Assembly: GCF_042932805.1 (NCBI RefSeq)
Contig: NZ_CP170633.1
Coordinates: 868,001 to 932,000, forward strand
Direction of reading: 5' to 3'
Source of the DNA: Ascidiaceihabitans sp029251465
GTDB lineage: Bacteria > Pseudomonadota > Alphaproteobacteria > Rhodobacterales > Rhodobacteraceae
DNA: 64,000 nucleotides
Numbering within the stretch: position 1 is the first letter of the stretch; each line of letters opens with the position of its first letter. Both the position numbers and the translations under genes were made by a program. This document shows positions 8,891 through 18,137 of this stretch, one piece after another. The notes under the pieces were generated by a model, which saw only the letters and a list, made by a program, of their open reading frames with translations, had not been told where the DNA came from and did not search any database.

Positions 8891-9422
8891 AATTTCGCCC
8901 CTAATGCTGGCTCCACCGCTGATCTTTGCAGGGTTTGTAGCGATGGCTGCGGTTGGTATGTTCCGCGACAATCCCAACGATCTGGAAAGCACGCGCACAG
9001 GCCAACAGGCCCCTGCAATCACAACCGAAACCTTACCCGGTTTCAATGCCGTCAGCGCAGAGGACTTGGCCAGCGGTGACATCACGCTGGTGAACTTCTG
9101 GGCCAGTTGGTGCCCGCCGTGCCGCGCAGAACACCCCAAATTGCTGGAAATGCAGGCTGCTGGCGTTCCGATCATCGGCGTGAACTTCAAAGATACTGCC
9201 CGCGATGCAACGCGCTACTTGGACGCTGACGGCAATCCATTTTCCGCTATTGGTTTCGATCCCAAAGGGCGCACTGCCATCGATTGGGGCGTGACCGCAC
9301 CGCCGGAAACGTTCATCCTGGATGGCAACGGCAAAGTACTGTTTCGCTTTGCAGGCCCACTGATCGGCAGTGACTATGAGAACCGGTTCTTGCCAGAATT
9401 AACAAAAGCGCTGTCTGACTAA
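8883..9422 (+). CDS. ccmG: Thiol:disulfide interchange protein CcmG/DsbE
   Basis: Membrane-tethered periplasmic thioredoxin that reduces the apocytochrome c heme-binding cysteines. The 179-residue protein has an N-terminal anchor (about residues 7-26), then a thioredoxin fold with active site WASWCPPC (Cys77 and Cys80), the conserved GVNFKDT and the cis-proline region GVTAPPETFILDGNGKV. It is the last gene of the ccm run and overlaps ccmD. The convergent amidohydrolase gene ends 91 bases further on. Confidence 0.96.
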   Translation: MAKISPLMLAPPLIFAGFVAMAAVGMFRDNPNDLESTRTGQQAPAITTETLPGFNAVSAEDLASGDITLVNFWASWCPPCRAEHPKLLEMQAAGVPIIGVNFKDTARDATRYLDADGNPFSAIGFDPKGRTAIDWGVTAPPETFILDGNGKVLFRFAGPLIGSDYENRFLPELTKALSD

Positions 9423-9513
9423 GCACTCAAATTTGCTGCCCGTTTGCTGGGTTGGAGGCTTTCAGATTAGCGAGACCAAGATGCACCAGCAGGCCTTGTC
9501 AAATTCAGACGGC

Positions 9514-11121
9514 CTATCCAGCAAATTCGCGCAGAACCTGACCGGCATTAACCGGCGTGCGTTCGCCGTCGCGCATGGACAAGCGACCATTTACCAAGAC
9601 ATGGGCCACGCCCGAGGCGTAGCGGCGCGGGTGGCGTGCGGTGGCGTTGCTGGCGATGCTGGCTTTGTCAAAGACGCAGATGTCGGCGTAATATCCTGCC
9701 TTTAGCGACCCGCGTTGCTTTATGCCCAAACGGGCTGCGGGAATTGAGGTGATTTTACGCAACGCTTCGCCCAAACTCAGCACATTGCGATCCCGAACAT
9801 AGTATTGAAGGAAACGCGCAGCCCAACCATATCCACTCAGCGATCCGATGTGGTCCTTGAGGATACCTTCGTTGGCGATGGCAACGGTGTCCGAAATAAC
9901 CGCGCATTCGGGTTGCTGCATGCACAGGTCGACATCAGAATCCTGAAAGGATTTCGACGACCACATGCAGGCCATCAAATGGTCGCCTTCCTCCAGCAAA
10001 ATATCGAGCACCGCGTCGTAGGGGTGGCAATTGCGCATCCGTCCGATTTCGGCAAAATCCATGCCAACGATGTCTTTGTTGTGCGTCGCGTTCAGCAACA
10101 CGATGTCGCTCCATTTTTCGACCTTTACGATCAACCACATCGGTTGCGGGTTGGCTTTGATCTTTTCGCGCATCTCGGGGTTGGCGAGGCGCTTTAGCAC
10201 GTCTTCGACGCCGCCCGCTTGGGCCCATTTGGGCAGGATCGCGGCCATCAGCGTGTGGTTCCAGTCATGCGGGATGACGTCAAATGCGATGTCACAATCG
10301 TAACGCCGCGCAAGGTCGATCATTTCCAGCGTGTGTTCCATCGCGTGACTGGGTGCACCGTATTTCGGCTGGATATGAGAGATTTGCAGCTTGGCCCCCG
10401 ATTGGCGCGCGGTGGCAATCGCTTCGGCAAATCCGAGATCATACTGGGTGTCGCGGTTGCGCACGTGGGTTGCATACAGACGCCCCCATTTGGCGGCGAC
10501 TTCGCACATCGGCACCAGATGTTCGGGGGCGGCCAAACTGCCGGGAAAATACTCAAGCCCCGAGGAAAACCCGCCAGCACCTTCGTCCATGCAGCGATCA
10601 ACAAGGCGGGCCATGTCGTCGACTTCTTCGGGTTCGCCCGCCCGCAAATCACCGCCTAAAATGGCGCGGTGAATGGTGCCGTGGCCGACAAAGGCCATCA
10701 CATTCACGCCCAGATCGATATCATCCAGAACATCAAGATATTCGCCAAAACCGTGCCAGTTTGCGTGTTTTGCATCATCGGTGTGCCAGGGTGCAACCAT
10801 GCGGATGGCGTCGTGTGACACCACAGGCGCGCAGGAAATGCCGCATTGGCCGATGACTTCGGTTGTTACGCCTTGGTGGACCTGACTTTCTGCGCGCCCA
10901 TCCGCGATCAGCGTGAAATCGGAATGGGTGTGCATGTCGACAAAGCCCGGGGCGACGGTCAGGCCTGACACATCGATGACCTCTGCGGCGCTGGTCAGCG
11001 CAAGTTCGCCGGGGGCCGCGATTGCCGCGATCTTGCCGTCTTTGATCGCAACGTCCCCCACAAAACTGGTGGTTGCGACGCCGTCGAATATTTCGCCCCC
11101 CTTGAGGATCAGGTCGAACAT
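9514..11121 (-). CDS. N-acyl-D-amino-acid deacylase-like amidohydrolase
   Basis: A 535-residue amidohydrolase-superfamily enzyme. It begins MFDLILKGGEIFDG, typical of the small beta-sandwich domain, has the metal-binding GFVDMHTHSDFTL (His64 and His66), a run of conserved histidines further on (YATHVRNRD, QISHIQPK), and ends with the second half of the sandwich (GYYADICVFD). The closest pattern is the D-aminoacylase/dihydroorotase-like group that cleaves N-acyl-D-amino acids or cyclic imides; the substrate is inferred only at this level. It follows dctM by 12 bases in the TRAP operon, so the TRAP importer probably supplies the substrate. Confidence 0.85.
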   Translation of the reverse strand: MFDLILKGGEIFDGVATTSFVGDVAIKDGKIAAIAAPGELALTSAAEVIDVSGLTVAPGFVDMHTHSDFTLIADGRAESQVHQGVTTEVIGQCGISCAPVVSHDAIRMVAPWHTDDAKHANWHGFGEYLDVLDDIDLGVNVMAFVGHGTIHRAILGGDLRAGEPEEVDDMARLVDRCMDEGAGGFSSGLEYFPGSLAAPEHLVPMCEVAAKWGRLYATHVRNRDTQYDLGFAEAIATARQSGAKLQISHIQPKYGAPSHAMEHTLEMIDLARRYDCDIAFDVIPHDWNHTLMAAILPKWAQAGGVEDVLKRLANPEMREKIKANPQPMWLIVKVEKWSDIVLLNATHNKDIVGMDFAEIGRMRNCHPYDAVLDILLEEGDHLMACMWSSKSFQDSDVDLCMQQPECAVISDTVAIANEGILKDHIGSLSGYGWAARFLQYYVRDRNVLSLGEALRKITSIPAARLGIKQRGSLKAGYYADICVFDKASIASNATARHPRRYASGVAHVLVNGRLSMRDGERTPVNAGQVLREFAG

Positions 11122-11133
11122 CTGTGAGCACTC

Positions 11134-12423
11134 CTAGAGGGCCGGGCCATAGAGCCAGTTGGGCAGGAAGGTCGCGATCTCGGGGAAGGTGATCAGGATC
11201 ATTAGCCCCACGATGTAGGCGACAATAAAGGGCAAAACAGCCACTGAAATTCGTTCAATCGAGATGCCCGATATGCGCGCTGCCACCGTCAGGTTTGCCC
11301 CAAGCGGCGGGGTCAGAAAGCCGATTTCGCAAGTGATCACCGTAAAGATACCAAACATCACCGGATCAACGCCCAAGGACAGGGCCAGCGGCAGGAACAC
11401 AGCCGTGAACAACACGATCTGGGCCAGCGATTCCATGAAGGTGCCGATAAAGATGTAAAAGACGCCAATCAGCAGCAGCACCAACACTTTGTTTTCCGTG
11501 ATCGAGGTGATGCCGTCTTGCACAGCACTGGGCACGTCATAAAACGCGGTAAGTTGACCAAAGGCCAATGTCGGTGTCAGCAAGATCAGGATGCCCGTCA
11601 GCAAAGCGGTAAAGCGCAGCGAGTCGATGACTTTTTGTACGGTCAATTCACGGTAGATGAACATGCCGACAAACAGGGAATAAAACACCGCAACACCCGC
11701 GGCTTCGGTTGGCGTAAAGGCACCGCCGTAGATGCCGCCAAGGATCAGCACGGGTGCGCCGATGGACCATTTGCCATCCCATGCCGCCTTTAGGAACGGA
11801 CCCCATGAAAACGCAGCACCATTGCCGCCATATCCGCGTCGGCGCGAAATGATGTAGGTGGTGATCATCAGTAAAAGCGTCACCATGAAGCCCGGGATGA
11901 CGCCGGCCAAGAATAGCCTTGGGATCGATGTTTCAGACACCAAACCGTAGATGATCAACAAGTTAGAGGGTGGGATCAGGCTGCCAAGAGCACCGGCACT
12001 GGCGGTGATGGCGGCGGCAAACGGCACGTCATAGCCTTCGCGTTTCATTGCGGGCACAGTGACGGACCCGATGGCCGCCGTTGTCGCAGGGCCAGAGCCG
12101 GAAAGCGCTGCAAACAGCATACAAGCAAAGACTGTCACCAGCCCCATCGAGCCGCGATAGGCCCCCACAAGATTGGTCGCGATGGCGATCATCCGGTTGG
12201 CCATGCCGCCGACCTCCATCAATCGACCGGCCAGCACAAACAACGGGATGGTCAGCAGCGGAAACGGGGTCAGGCTGCCATAGCCGGTCTGGGCCAGCAG
12301 CGTGTAGGGAATATCAATCAGATAAAGCGCAATGGCCGTGGTCAGGCCAACGGCGACAAACAGCGGAACGCCCATGACGGTAAAAACCACAAAGACAATG
12401 GCGAGGATCAGTAGGGGGCTCAT
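11134..12423 (-). CDS. dctM: TRAP transporter large permease (DctM type)
   Basis: A 429-residue membrane protein with about 12 helices, the ion-coupled transport subunit of a tripartite ATP-independent transporter. Landmarks are PLFVLAGRLMEVGGMANRMI, ALSGSGPATTAAIGSVTVPAM, ASAGALGSLIPPSNLLIIYG and FLTPPLGANLTVA, all diagnostic of DctM/SiaM. It overlaps dctQ by four bases and is followed by the amidohydrolase. The imported compound is probably an acylated amino acid or related carboxylate, judged from the neighbour only. Confidence 0.95.
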   Translation of the reverse strand: MSPLLILAIVFVVFTVMGVPLFVAVGLTTAIALYLIDIPYTLLAQTGYGSLTPFPLLTIPLFVLAGRLMEVGGMANRMIAIATNLVGAYRGSMGLVTVFACMLFAALSGSGPATTAAIGSVTVPAMKREGYDVPFAAAITASAGALGSLIPPSNLLIIYGLVSETSIPRLFLAGVIPGFMVTLLLMITTYIISRRRGYGGNGAAFSWGPFLKAAWDGKWSIGAPVLILGGIYGGAFTPTEAAGVAVFYSLFVGMFIYRELTVQKVIDSLRFTALLTGILILLTPTLAFGQLTAFYDVPSAVQDGITSITENKVLVLLLIGVFYIFIGTFMESLAQIVLFTAVFLPLALSLGVDPVMFGIFTVITCEIGFLTPPLGANLTVAARISGISIERISVAVLPFIVAYIVGLMILITFPEIATFLPNWLYGPAL

Positions 12424-12959
12424 AGGTGGGCCTCGATGTCGTCAAGGGGCGCGTCGCCGGTTTCCTCAAGCATGCCGGGCAGGCCCCTAGCCCCGTCGCT
12501 CCACCAGTGTGCATAGGTTTGAATGAGACGCAGCAACATCAGCGTATACCCGATGATCAGGATGGATTGTGGGTAGAATTGATCAATGCCTAGGCTGGGG
12601 CTGCGGGTGGTGTATTTCCACAAAACCCCCAGATATTCCCAACTGACGCGGATCATGAACAAACAAAAGAACGCCCAAAACCCGTCCGCGATAAAGATCA
12701 CAAAGCGACCCATGCGCGGTGGCAATGACTGCACAGCCACCAGAATACGAATGTGAAACCGTTCGCGCACACACAGCGATGCCCCAGTGTAGACCGCCCA
12801 GACCATCGCAATGGAGGAGGCTTCTTCGGTCCAATGCAGGGCAATTTCAAAGACATATCGCGCGACAACTTGGGCAAAGACCGCAACGGCGATCACAACA
12901 AGGCAGCTACAGCAGATCAACTCTTCTATGTGTCGCTCTAGCCATTTGAGTAGTCTCAT
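12420..12959 (-). CDS. dctQ: TRAP transporter small permease (DctQ type)
   Basis: A 179-residue protein with four predicted helices, the small membrane subunit of the TRAP transporter. The central motif ALHWTEEASSIAMVWAVYTGASLCVRERFHI, seen here in the order W-TEE-ARI-like, matches DctQ proteins, as does the C-terminal FYPQSILIIGYTLMLLRLIQ. It lies downstream of dctP across a 72-base gap that holds a hairpin, and overlaps dctM. Confidence 0.93.
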   Translation of the reverse strand: MRLLKWLERHIEELICCSCLVVIAVAVFAQVVARYVFEIALHWTEEASSIAMVWAVYTGASLCVRERFHIRILVAVQSLPPRMGRFVIFIADGFWAFFCLFMIRVSWEYLGVLWKYTTRSPSLGIDQFYPQSILIIGYTLMLLRLIQTYAHWWSDGARGLPGMLEETGDAPLDDIEAHL

Positions 12960-12993
12960 CGCCGTTCCCCTGAAGTTGCTGATCTGGCGTGAA

Positions 12994-13017
12994 AAAGGGG
13001 GCTGAATGCCCCCCTTT
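12994..13017 (-). terminator. Hairpin between dctP and dctQ (partial terminator)
   Basis: AAAGGGGGC pairs with GCCCCCCTTT around a five-base loop, and on the minus strand it is followed by TTTTT. Lying between dctP and dctQ, it probably lets only part of the transcription pass, giving more binding protein than permease, as is common in TRAP operons. Confidence 0.7.
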
Positions 13018-13031
13018 GGGTCGTGCGTCGC

Positions 13032-14030
13032 TTATTCAGCGGCGGCTTGGATTTGCTGGACCAGATCCACAAAATCAGCGCCTCGTTTGGCGGCGAATTC
13101 ATCCTGGACGGTCTTGGCTGCGGTGATGAAATCCGTCAGATCTGGGCGGGTCATCTTCATGCCGCCTTCATTTGCCAACCACGTGCGCACTTCTTCGGTC
13201 TCGGTCAGCACCTGTGCGCGCATCTCGATCCCTGCATCCGTGGCGGCACGCTGGATTTGCTCGCGCTGCTCGTCACTCAGCTTTTTCATGAACGCGTCAG
13301 AGGCGAACAAAGGGGCCATGGCGACAAAATGCTCGAGGATGACCAAGTGAGGCTCGAATTCGTAGAACTTCATGTCTTTGATGAACGAGGTGCCGTTGTC
13401 GCCACCGTCCACCGTGCCTGTTTGCAGGGCGGTCGGCGTTTCGGACCATGCCAGCGGCACAGGGTTGGCGCCAAAGGCCGCGAATGTGGCAAGCATCACT
13501 TCGTTCTTGGGCACGCGGATTTTCAAACCCTGCATGTCAGCCATCGTGTTGACCGGACGTACCGAGTTGTAAAAATCGCGGTACAAGGCCGGACCGAAGG
13601 ACAGCAGATGGACACTGGTGTCGGCTTGCAGCTTTTGCTTCATGAAATCGCCGACAGGACCATCGACAACACGTTGCAAATGCTCACCGTTCTGGAAAAC
13701 GTAAGGCAGGACAGTCACATCCATCAGCGGCCAGTGGGGTGAAACGTTGTTCCCGGTGATGAAAAAGCCATCAACGGTGCCCAGTTGCATGGCCTTAAAG
13801 GCCTCGTCTTCGCTAGAGATTTGATTGCAGCAGCGCAGTTTTACATCGATCGAACCGCCGGTGTATTCTTCGGCTTTGGCCTCGAAAATCTTGCCAAAAC
13901 GACCATAAAGCGACTCTTCTGGTGCGCCGAATCCGACGTTCATCGTAAGGTCAGCCGCCAGTGCACCTGAAGCCGAAACTGCCAAGGCAATCAAAGAGGT
14001 AGTGACAGATTTTAATCCGAAATTTTTCAT
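13032..14030 (-). CDS. dctP: TRAP transporter substrate-binding protein (DctP type)
   Basis: Periplasmic receptor of 332 residues with a signal peptide (MKNFGLKSVTTSLIALAVSA, cleavage near ALA at about 24). The fold signatures are DGFFITGNNVSPHWPLMD, GLKIRVPKNEVMLATFAAFGANPVPLAWSE (seen as the typical IRVP...GA.P...SE pattern) and QTGTVDGGDN, where the Arg of IRVP is the usual carboxylate-binding residue. First gene of the operon; GGAG sits eight bases before the ATG. The divergent LysR gene 99 bases away probably controls it. Confidence 0.95.
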   Translation of the reverse strand: MKNFGLKSVTTSLIALAVSASGALAADLTMNVGFGAPEESLYGRFGKIFEAKAEEYTGGSIDVKLRCCNQISSEDEAFKAMQLGTVDGFFITGNNVSPHWPLMDVTVLPYVFQNGEHLQRVVDGPVGDFMKQKLQADTSVHLLSFGPALYRDFYNSVRPVNTMADMQGLKIRVPKNEVMLATFAAFGANPVPLAWSETPTALQTGTVDGGDNGTSFIKDMKFYEFEPHLVILEHFVAMAPLFASDAFMKKLSDEQREQIQRAATDAGIEMRAQVLTETEEVRTWLANEGGMKMTRPDLTDFITAAKTVQDEFAAKRGADFVDLVQQIQAAAE

Positions 14031-14093
14031 CTTTTTCTCCGAGTTGGGTTACGTTTTTTCTTAAGCTTGGCATATGAAATTCATCAAGTATAA

Positions 14094-14116
14094 TATCAAA
14101 AAGGTCATCTTTGATA
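14094..14116. promoter_or_regulatory. LysR-type operator between dctP and the regulator gene
   Basis: A perfect dyad TATCAAA-N9-TTTGATA lies in the short, AT-rich gap between the divergent dctP and lysR genes, 14 bases before the regulator start. Its form (T-N11-A core within an interrupted dyad) is that of LysR-type binding sites. It is probably the autoregulatory site from which the neighbouring LysR protein acts on the TRAP operon. Confidence 0.65.
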
Positions 14117-14129
14117 ACATTGAGGCATC

Positions 14130-15020
14130 ATGAGTATTGATCTACGCCATCTGCGATGCTTCGTTGCGGTTGCAGAAGAATTGCATTTTAGGCGTGCGGC
14201 CGAACGTCTTGGCATCGCCCAACCGGCCCTCAGCCGGACCATTTTCAATCTTGAAAAAGAGCTGGGTGTCACGCTTTTGGAGCGGACAAATCGCATCGTC
14301 GACATCACCACCACCGGCAAAACTTTTCTGGAGGGATGTTACCGTGTTTTGAACCGCATGGAGCGCACCATTGAGAACACGAAACGGGTCCATGAAGGAA
14401 AAATTGGATCTTTGAGGATTGGGTACACTGAAAATGCGATCAGCGGATGTGTTCCGGAAATACTAAAGTCTTTTCAAGACCTTCAGCCCGATATCGACCT
14501 GCAGCTACATCACAGCGTGACCGCGGTTCAGCTAAAAAACCTACAGGACAAGGAGCTCGACATCGGGTTCGTCACCGGGGCGATCAACCGTAAAAATTTC
14601 GAAACCCGATTGGTGCAATCTGAGACATTTGTCTGTGTTGTCTACAAGGGGCATGCCTTGGCGCACAGGAAAAGTGTGCGCTTGAGCGAGCTGGCCGATG
14701 AAGACATCATTCATGGCACATCGACCGAATGGGAGTACTTCTTTTCCTATCTGATCCCGCTTTGCAGGAAGTCTGGGTTTGAGCCAAAAATCGTCCAAGA
14801 AGGTCTCAACACGACAGCAATTCTTGGCCTTGTGTCTTGTGGCATGGGGATAACGATTTTGACGGATTGTGTGCGCAATCTGGTGGGTGCGAACCTAGTT
14901 GTTATTCCGCTAGAACAAACCTCAGAGCGGCTTGAAACAGTGGCGATTTGGAAAACAGACACAACCGACGGCGCCAAAGAACGCTTTTTGAAGTTTCTGG
15001 AGCTGCGCGGGAATCCGTAA
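14130..15020 (+). CDS. LysR family transcriptional regulator
   Basis: A 296-residue regulator. The N-terminal winged helix (residues 1-60) reads MSIDLRHLRCFVAVAEELHF, RRAAERLGIAQPALSRTIF and LEKELGVTLLERTNR, the standard LysR pattern; the remainder is a periplasmic-binding-protein-like effector domain with LRIGYTENAI and GMGITILTD. It is divergent from the TRAP-amidohydrolase operon with a dyad between them, so it most likely responds to the transported compound. The ATG at 14130 has only a weak ribosome site. Confidence 0.93.
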   Translation: MSIDLRHLRCFVAVAEELHFRRAAERLGIAQPALSRTIFNLEKELGVTLLERTNRIVDITTTGKTFLEGCYRVLNRMERTIENTKRVHEGKIGSLRIGYTENAISGCVPEILKSFQDLQPDIDLQLHHSVTAVQLKNLQDKELDIGFVTGAINRKNFETRLVQSETFVCVVYKGHALAHRKSVRLSELADEDIIHGTSTEWEYFFSYLIPLCRKSGFEPKIVQEGLNTTAILGLVSCGMGITILTDCVRNLVGANLVVIPLEQTSERLETVAIWKTDTTDGAKERFLKFLELRGNP

Positions 15021-15155
15021 AATTGCGTACAGCAAACGCCGAGCGCCAATCGCCAGTCCTAAGCGGTATGTGTCCGCAACGGTCGCGAGCAGTAAAAGCG
15101 CGCAGCGTAGCAATCAAAGGTATTGGCCGAAATCTGAGCGGACATTCATCCACAA

Positions 15156-15187
15156 AAAAGGCCCCGCAGTTTCCCGCGAGGCCTTTT
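15156..15187 (-). terminator. Rho-independent terminator of acnA
   Basis: A 12-pair stem with one mismatch (AAAAGGCCCCGC against GCGAGGCCTTTT, loop of eight) lies 18 bases beyond the acnA stop; on the minus strand it runs into TTTTTT. It could also stop read-through from the LysR gene on the plus strand. Confidence 0.85.
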
Positions 15188-15204
15188 GTCATGTGAAACG
15201 CGAT

Positions 15205-17889
15205 CTATGCAGCGGCGAGCGAACGCAAAACGTAGTGCAAAACGCCACCGTGCTCGATGTATTCAATCTCGATCGCGGTATCGATACGGCATTTCAGGCT
15301 GATCTCGTGCACAGTTCCGTCCGCCATTGTGATGGTGCAAGGCACCTCTTGCAGCGGCTCGATTGTGTCGAGGCCCGAGATAGAAACCGTTTCGTCACCG
15401 GTCAGACCCAGCGATTTGCGGCTCACGCCATTTGTGAACTCGAACGGGATCACACCCATGCCAACAAGGTTGGAGCGGTGGATACGTTCAAAGCTTTCAG
15501 AAATGACCGCCTTGACGCCCAGCAATGCTGTGCCCTTGGCGGCCCAGTCACGGGATGACCCGGCACCGTATTGTTCGCCGCCAAAGATCACCAGCGGTGT
15601 ACCGGCAGCTTGATGCGCCATGGCTGCGTCGTAGATCGACGTTTGTGCGCCATCCGGTCCTTTGGTGTAGCCACCCTCAACCCCGTCCAGCATCTCGTTT
15701 TTGATGCGGATGTTGGCGAACGTGCCGCGCATCATCACTTCGTGGTTGCCACGACGTGACCCGTACGAGTTGAATTCGCGCACAGGCACTTGGCGTTCGG
15801 TCAGGTACTGGCCAGCAGGCGTGTCGGCCTTGAACGAACCGGCAGGGCTGATGTGGTCGGTCGTGATCATGTCGCCCAAAACCGCCAGCACTTTGGCGTC
15901 ATTGATGTTTGAAATCACGCCTGGCTCGGCACCCATCCCTTGGAAGTAGGGCGGGTTTTGCACGTAGGTCGATTGGGCTGGCCAATCGTAGGTCAACGCG
16001 TCGGTGGTTTCGACCGCTTGCCATTTTTCGTCGCCTTTGAACACGTCCGCATACTTGGTCTGGAACGCTTCGCGGGTCACGGTTTGTTCAACCAATTCAG
16101 CGACTTCTTGGGTCGTGGGCCAGATGTCTTTCAGGAAGACGTCGTTGCCGTCTTTGTCCTGACCGATAGCGTCCGAGGCCAGATTGATGTCCAACGTACC
16201 GGCCAGTGCGTAGGCCACAACCAGCGGCGGTGAGGCCAGATAGTTGGCGCGCACGTCGGGTGAAATACGCCCTTCAAAGTTGCGGTTGCCGGACAATACT
16301 GAGGTCGCAACCAAATCGCCGTCAGCGATGGCTTTGGACAGCTCCGCTTGGATCGGACCAGAGTTGCCGATGCACGTGGTGCAGCCATAACCGACAAGGT
16401 TGAAGCCGATTTTATCGAGGTCTTCTTGCAATCCAGCGGCTTCCAAATATGCAGACACAACTTGTGATCCAGGGGCCAAAGACGTTTTGACCCAAGGTTG
16501 GCGGTTCATGCCCAAGGCAGCGGCCTTGCGAGCCACCAAACCTGCGCCAATCATGACGTAGGGGTTGGATGTGTTGGTGCACGACGTGATGGACGCGATC
16601 ACAACTTTGCCGGATTCCATGGTGTAATCTTCACCGTCCACGGCCACTTCTTTGTGCATCGGGCGCTTGAACGTCTCTTCCATTTCGCGGCGGAAGGCGG
16701 TCTGGCCGTCGGTCAGTGCCACGTAATCTTGTGGGCGTTTGGGGCCGGAAATCGCAGGAACGATTGTACCCATGTCGAGGTGCAGGGTGTCTGTGTAGAT
16801 TGGGGCGTAATCATCGCCGCGCCAGAAGCCGTTTTCCTTGGCGTAGGCTTCGACCAACGCGATGCGGTCCTCGTCACGACCGGTTGTGCGCAAGTAGCGT
16901 AGCGTTTCGCCGTCGATTGGGAAGAAACCACAGGTCGCGCCGTATTCCGGTGCCATGTTGCCGATGGTCGCGCGATCTGCGAGTGGCAGGCGGTTCAACC
17001 CTTCGCCGTAGAATTCGACGAATTTGCCAACAACACCTTTGGCGCGCAGCAGCTCTACCACTTTCAACACCAGATCCGTACCGGTGGTGCCTTCCATCAT
17101 GGAACCCGTCAGCTCGAACCCGATAACTTCGGGGATCAGCATTGAGATCGGCTGACCCAACATCGCAGCCTCAGCCTCGATCCCGCCGACGCCCCAGCCC
17201 AAAACGGCCGCGCCGTTTACCATCGTGGTGTGGCTGTCCGTGCCGACCAGCGTGTCAGGATAGGCAACTTGGTTGCCGTGCTGATCTGCATCTGTCCAAA
17301 CGGTTTGCGACAGATATTCAAGGTTCACCTGGTGGCAGATGCCGGTGCCGGGCGGTACAACGCGAAAGTTGTTAAACGCGTTCTGGCCCCATTTCAGGAA
17401 GGTGTAGCGTTCCATGTTGCGTTCGTATTCGCGGTCAACGTTCATCTGGAACGCGCGCGCATTGCCGAACTCATCAATCATAACCGAGTGGTCGATGACC
17501 AGATCAACCGGGTTCAGCGGGTTGATTTGCTCTGCGTCGCCGCCAAGGGACACCAGCGCGTCACGCATCGCGGCCAAATCAACAACAGCTGGAACGCCGG
17601 TGAAATCTTGCAACAAAACGCGGGCAGGGCGGTACGCAATCTCGCGCGGGTTCTTGCCACCTTGGGCACCCCATTGTGCAAATGCTTTGATGTCGTCGAC
17701 GGTGACCGTCTTGCCATCTTCAAAGCGCAGCATGTTTTCCAGAACCACTTTCAACGCGGCAGGCAGCTTGGCGAAATCACCAAGGCCAGCGGCCGTCGCG
17801 GCAGGGATCGAGTAATAATCAACAGATTGATCGCCAACTGTCAGCGTCTTGCGCGTCTTGGCGGTGTCGTGTCCAACTGTAATGGGCAT
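15205..17889 (-). CDS. acnA: Aconitate hydratase A
   Basis: TCA-cycle enzyme interconverting citrate and isocitrate, 894 residues, the usual length of AcnA. The three [4Fe-4S] ligands are visible in SITSCTNTSNP and GYGCTTCIGNSGP, and the substrate-site motifs VGTDSHTTMVNGAAVLGWGVGG (shown here by its GTDSHTTM core) and GAGSSRDWAAKG are intact. The swivelling C-terminal domain is complete. Single gene with its own terminator; the upstream 248 bases to the next gene hold its promoter, which I could not pin down. Confidence 0.98.
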   Translation of the reverse strand: MPITVGHDTAKTRKTLTVGDQSVDYYSIPAATAAGLGDFAKLPAALKVVLENMLRFEDGKTVTVDDIKAFAQWGAQGGKNPREIAYRPARVLLQDFTGVPAVVDLAAMRDALVSLGGDAEQINPLNPVDLVIDHSVMIDEFGNARAFQMNVDREYERNMERYTFLKWGQNAFNNFRVVPPGTGICHQVNLEYLSQTVWTDADQHGNQVAYPDTLVGTDSHTTMVNGAAVLGWGVGGIEAEAAMLGQPISMLIPEVIGFELTGSMMEGTTGTDLVLKVVELLRAKGVVGKFVEFYGEGLNRLPLADRATIGNMAPEYGATCGFFPIDGETLRYLRTTGRDEDRIALVEAYAKENGFWRGDDYAPIYTDTLHLDMGTIVPAISGPKRPQDYVALTDGQTAFRREMEETFKRPMHKEVAVDGEDYTMESGKVVIASITSCTNTSNPYVMIGAGLVARKAAALGMNRQPWVKTSLAPGSQVVSAYLEAAGLQEDLDKIGFNLVGYGCTTCIGNSGPIQAELSKAIADGDLVATSVLSGNRNFEGRISPDVRANYLASPPLVVAYALAGTLDINLASDAIGQDKDGNDVFLKDIWPTTQEVAELVEQTVTREAFQTKYADVFKGDEKWQAVETTDALTYDWPAQSTYVQNPPYFQGMGAEPGVISNINDAKVLAVLGDMITTDHISPAGSFKADTPAGQYLTERQVPVREFNSYGSRRGNHEVMMRGTFANIRIKNEMLDGVEGGYTKGPDGAQTSIYDAAMAHQAAGTPLVIFGGEQYGAGSSRDWAAKGTALLGVKAVISESFERIHRSNLVGMGVIPFEFTNGVSRKSLGLTGDETVSISGLDTIEPLQEVPCTITMADGTVHEISLKCRIDTAIEIEYIEHGGVLHYVLRSLAAA

Positions 17890-18137
17890 GTGGGCTCTTC
17901 CTTTGGGGTAGAGTTGCGGGAATGGCTTTGGGTGCGGTTTGCCTTATGAAACGTCTCGGATCAACCGTAAATTGGGCCTATGCGGCAAAATGTATACCAT
18001 TGTGTACCGAAATATGCCGTCAATTGAACGCATTTGCGTGATCAGAAGTGTTGCAAGTCTCAAGAAACCTTGATTGGTCATTTCAGTCACGCTTCATTAG
18101 GGATGAGGGACGACATGAACAACGGATCAAAAACGCC

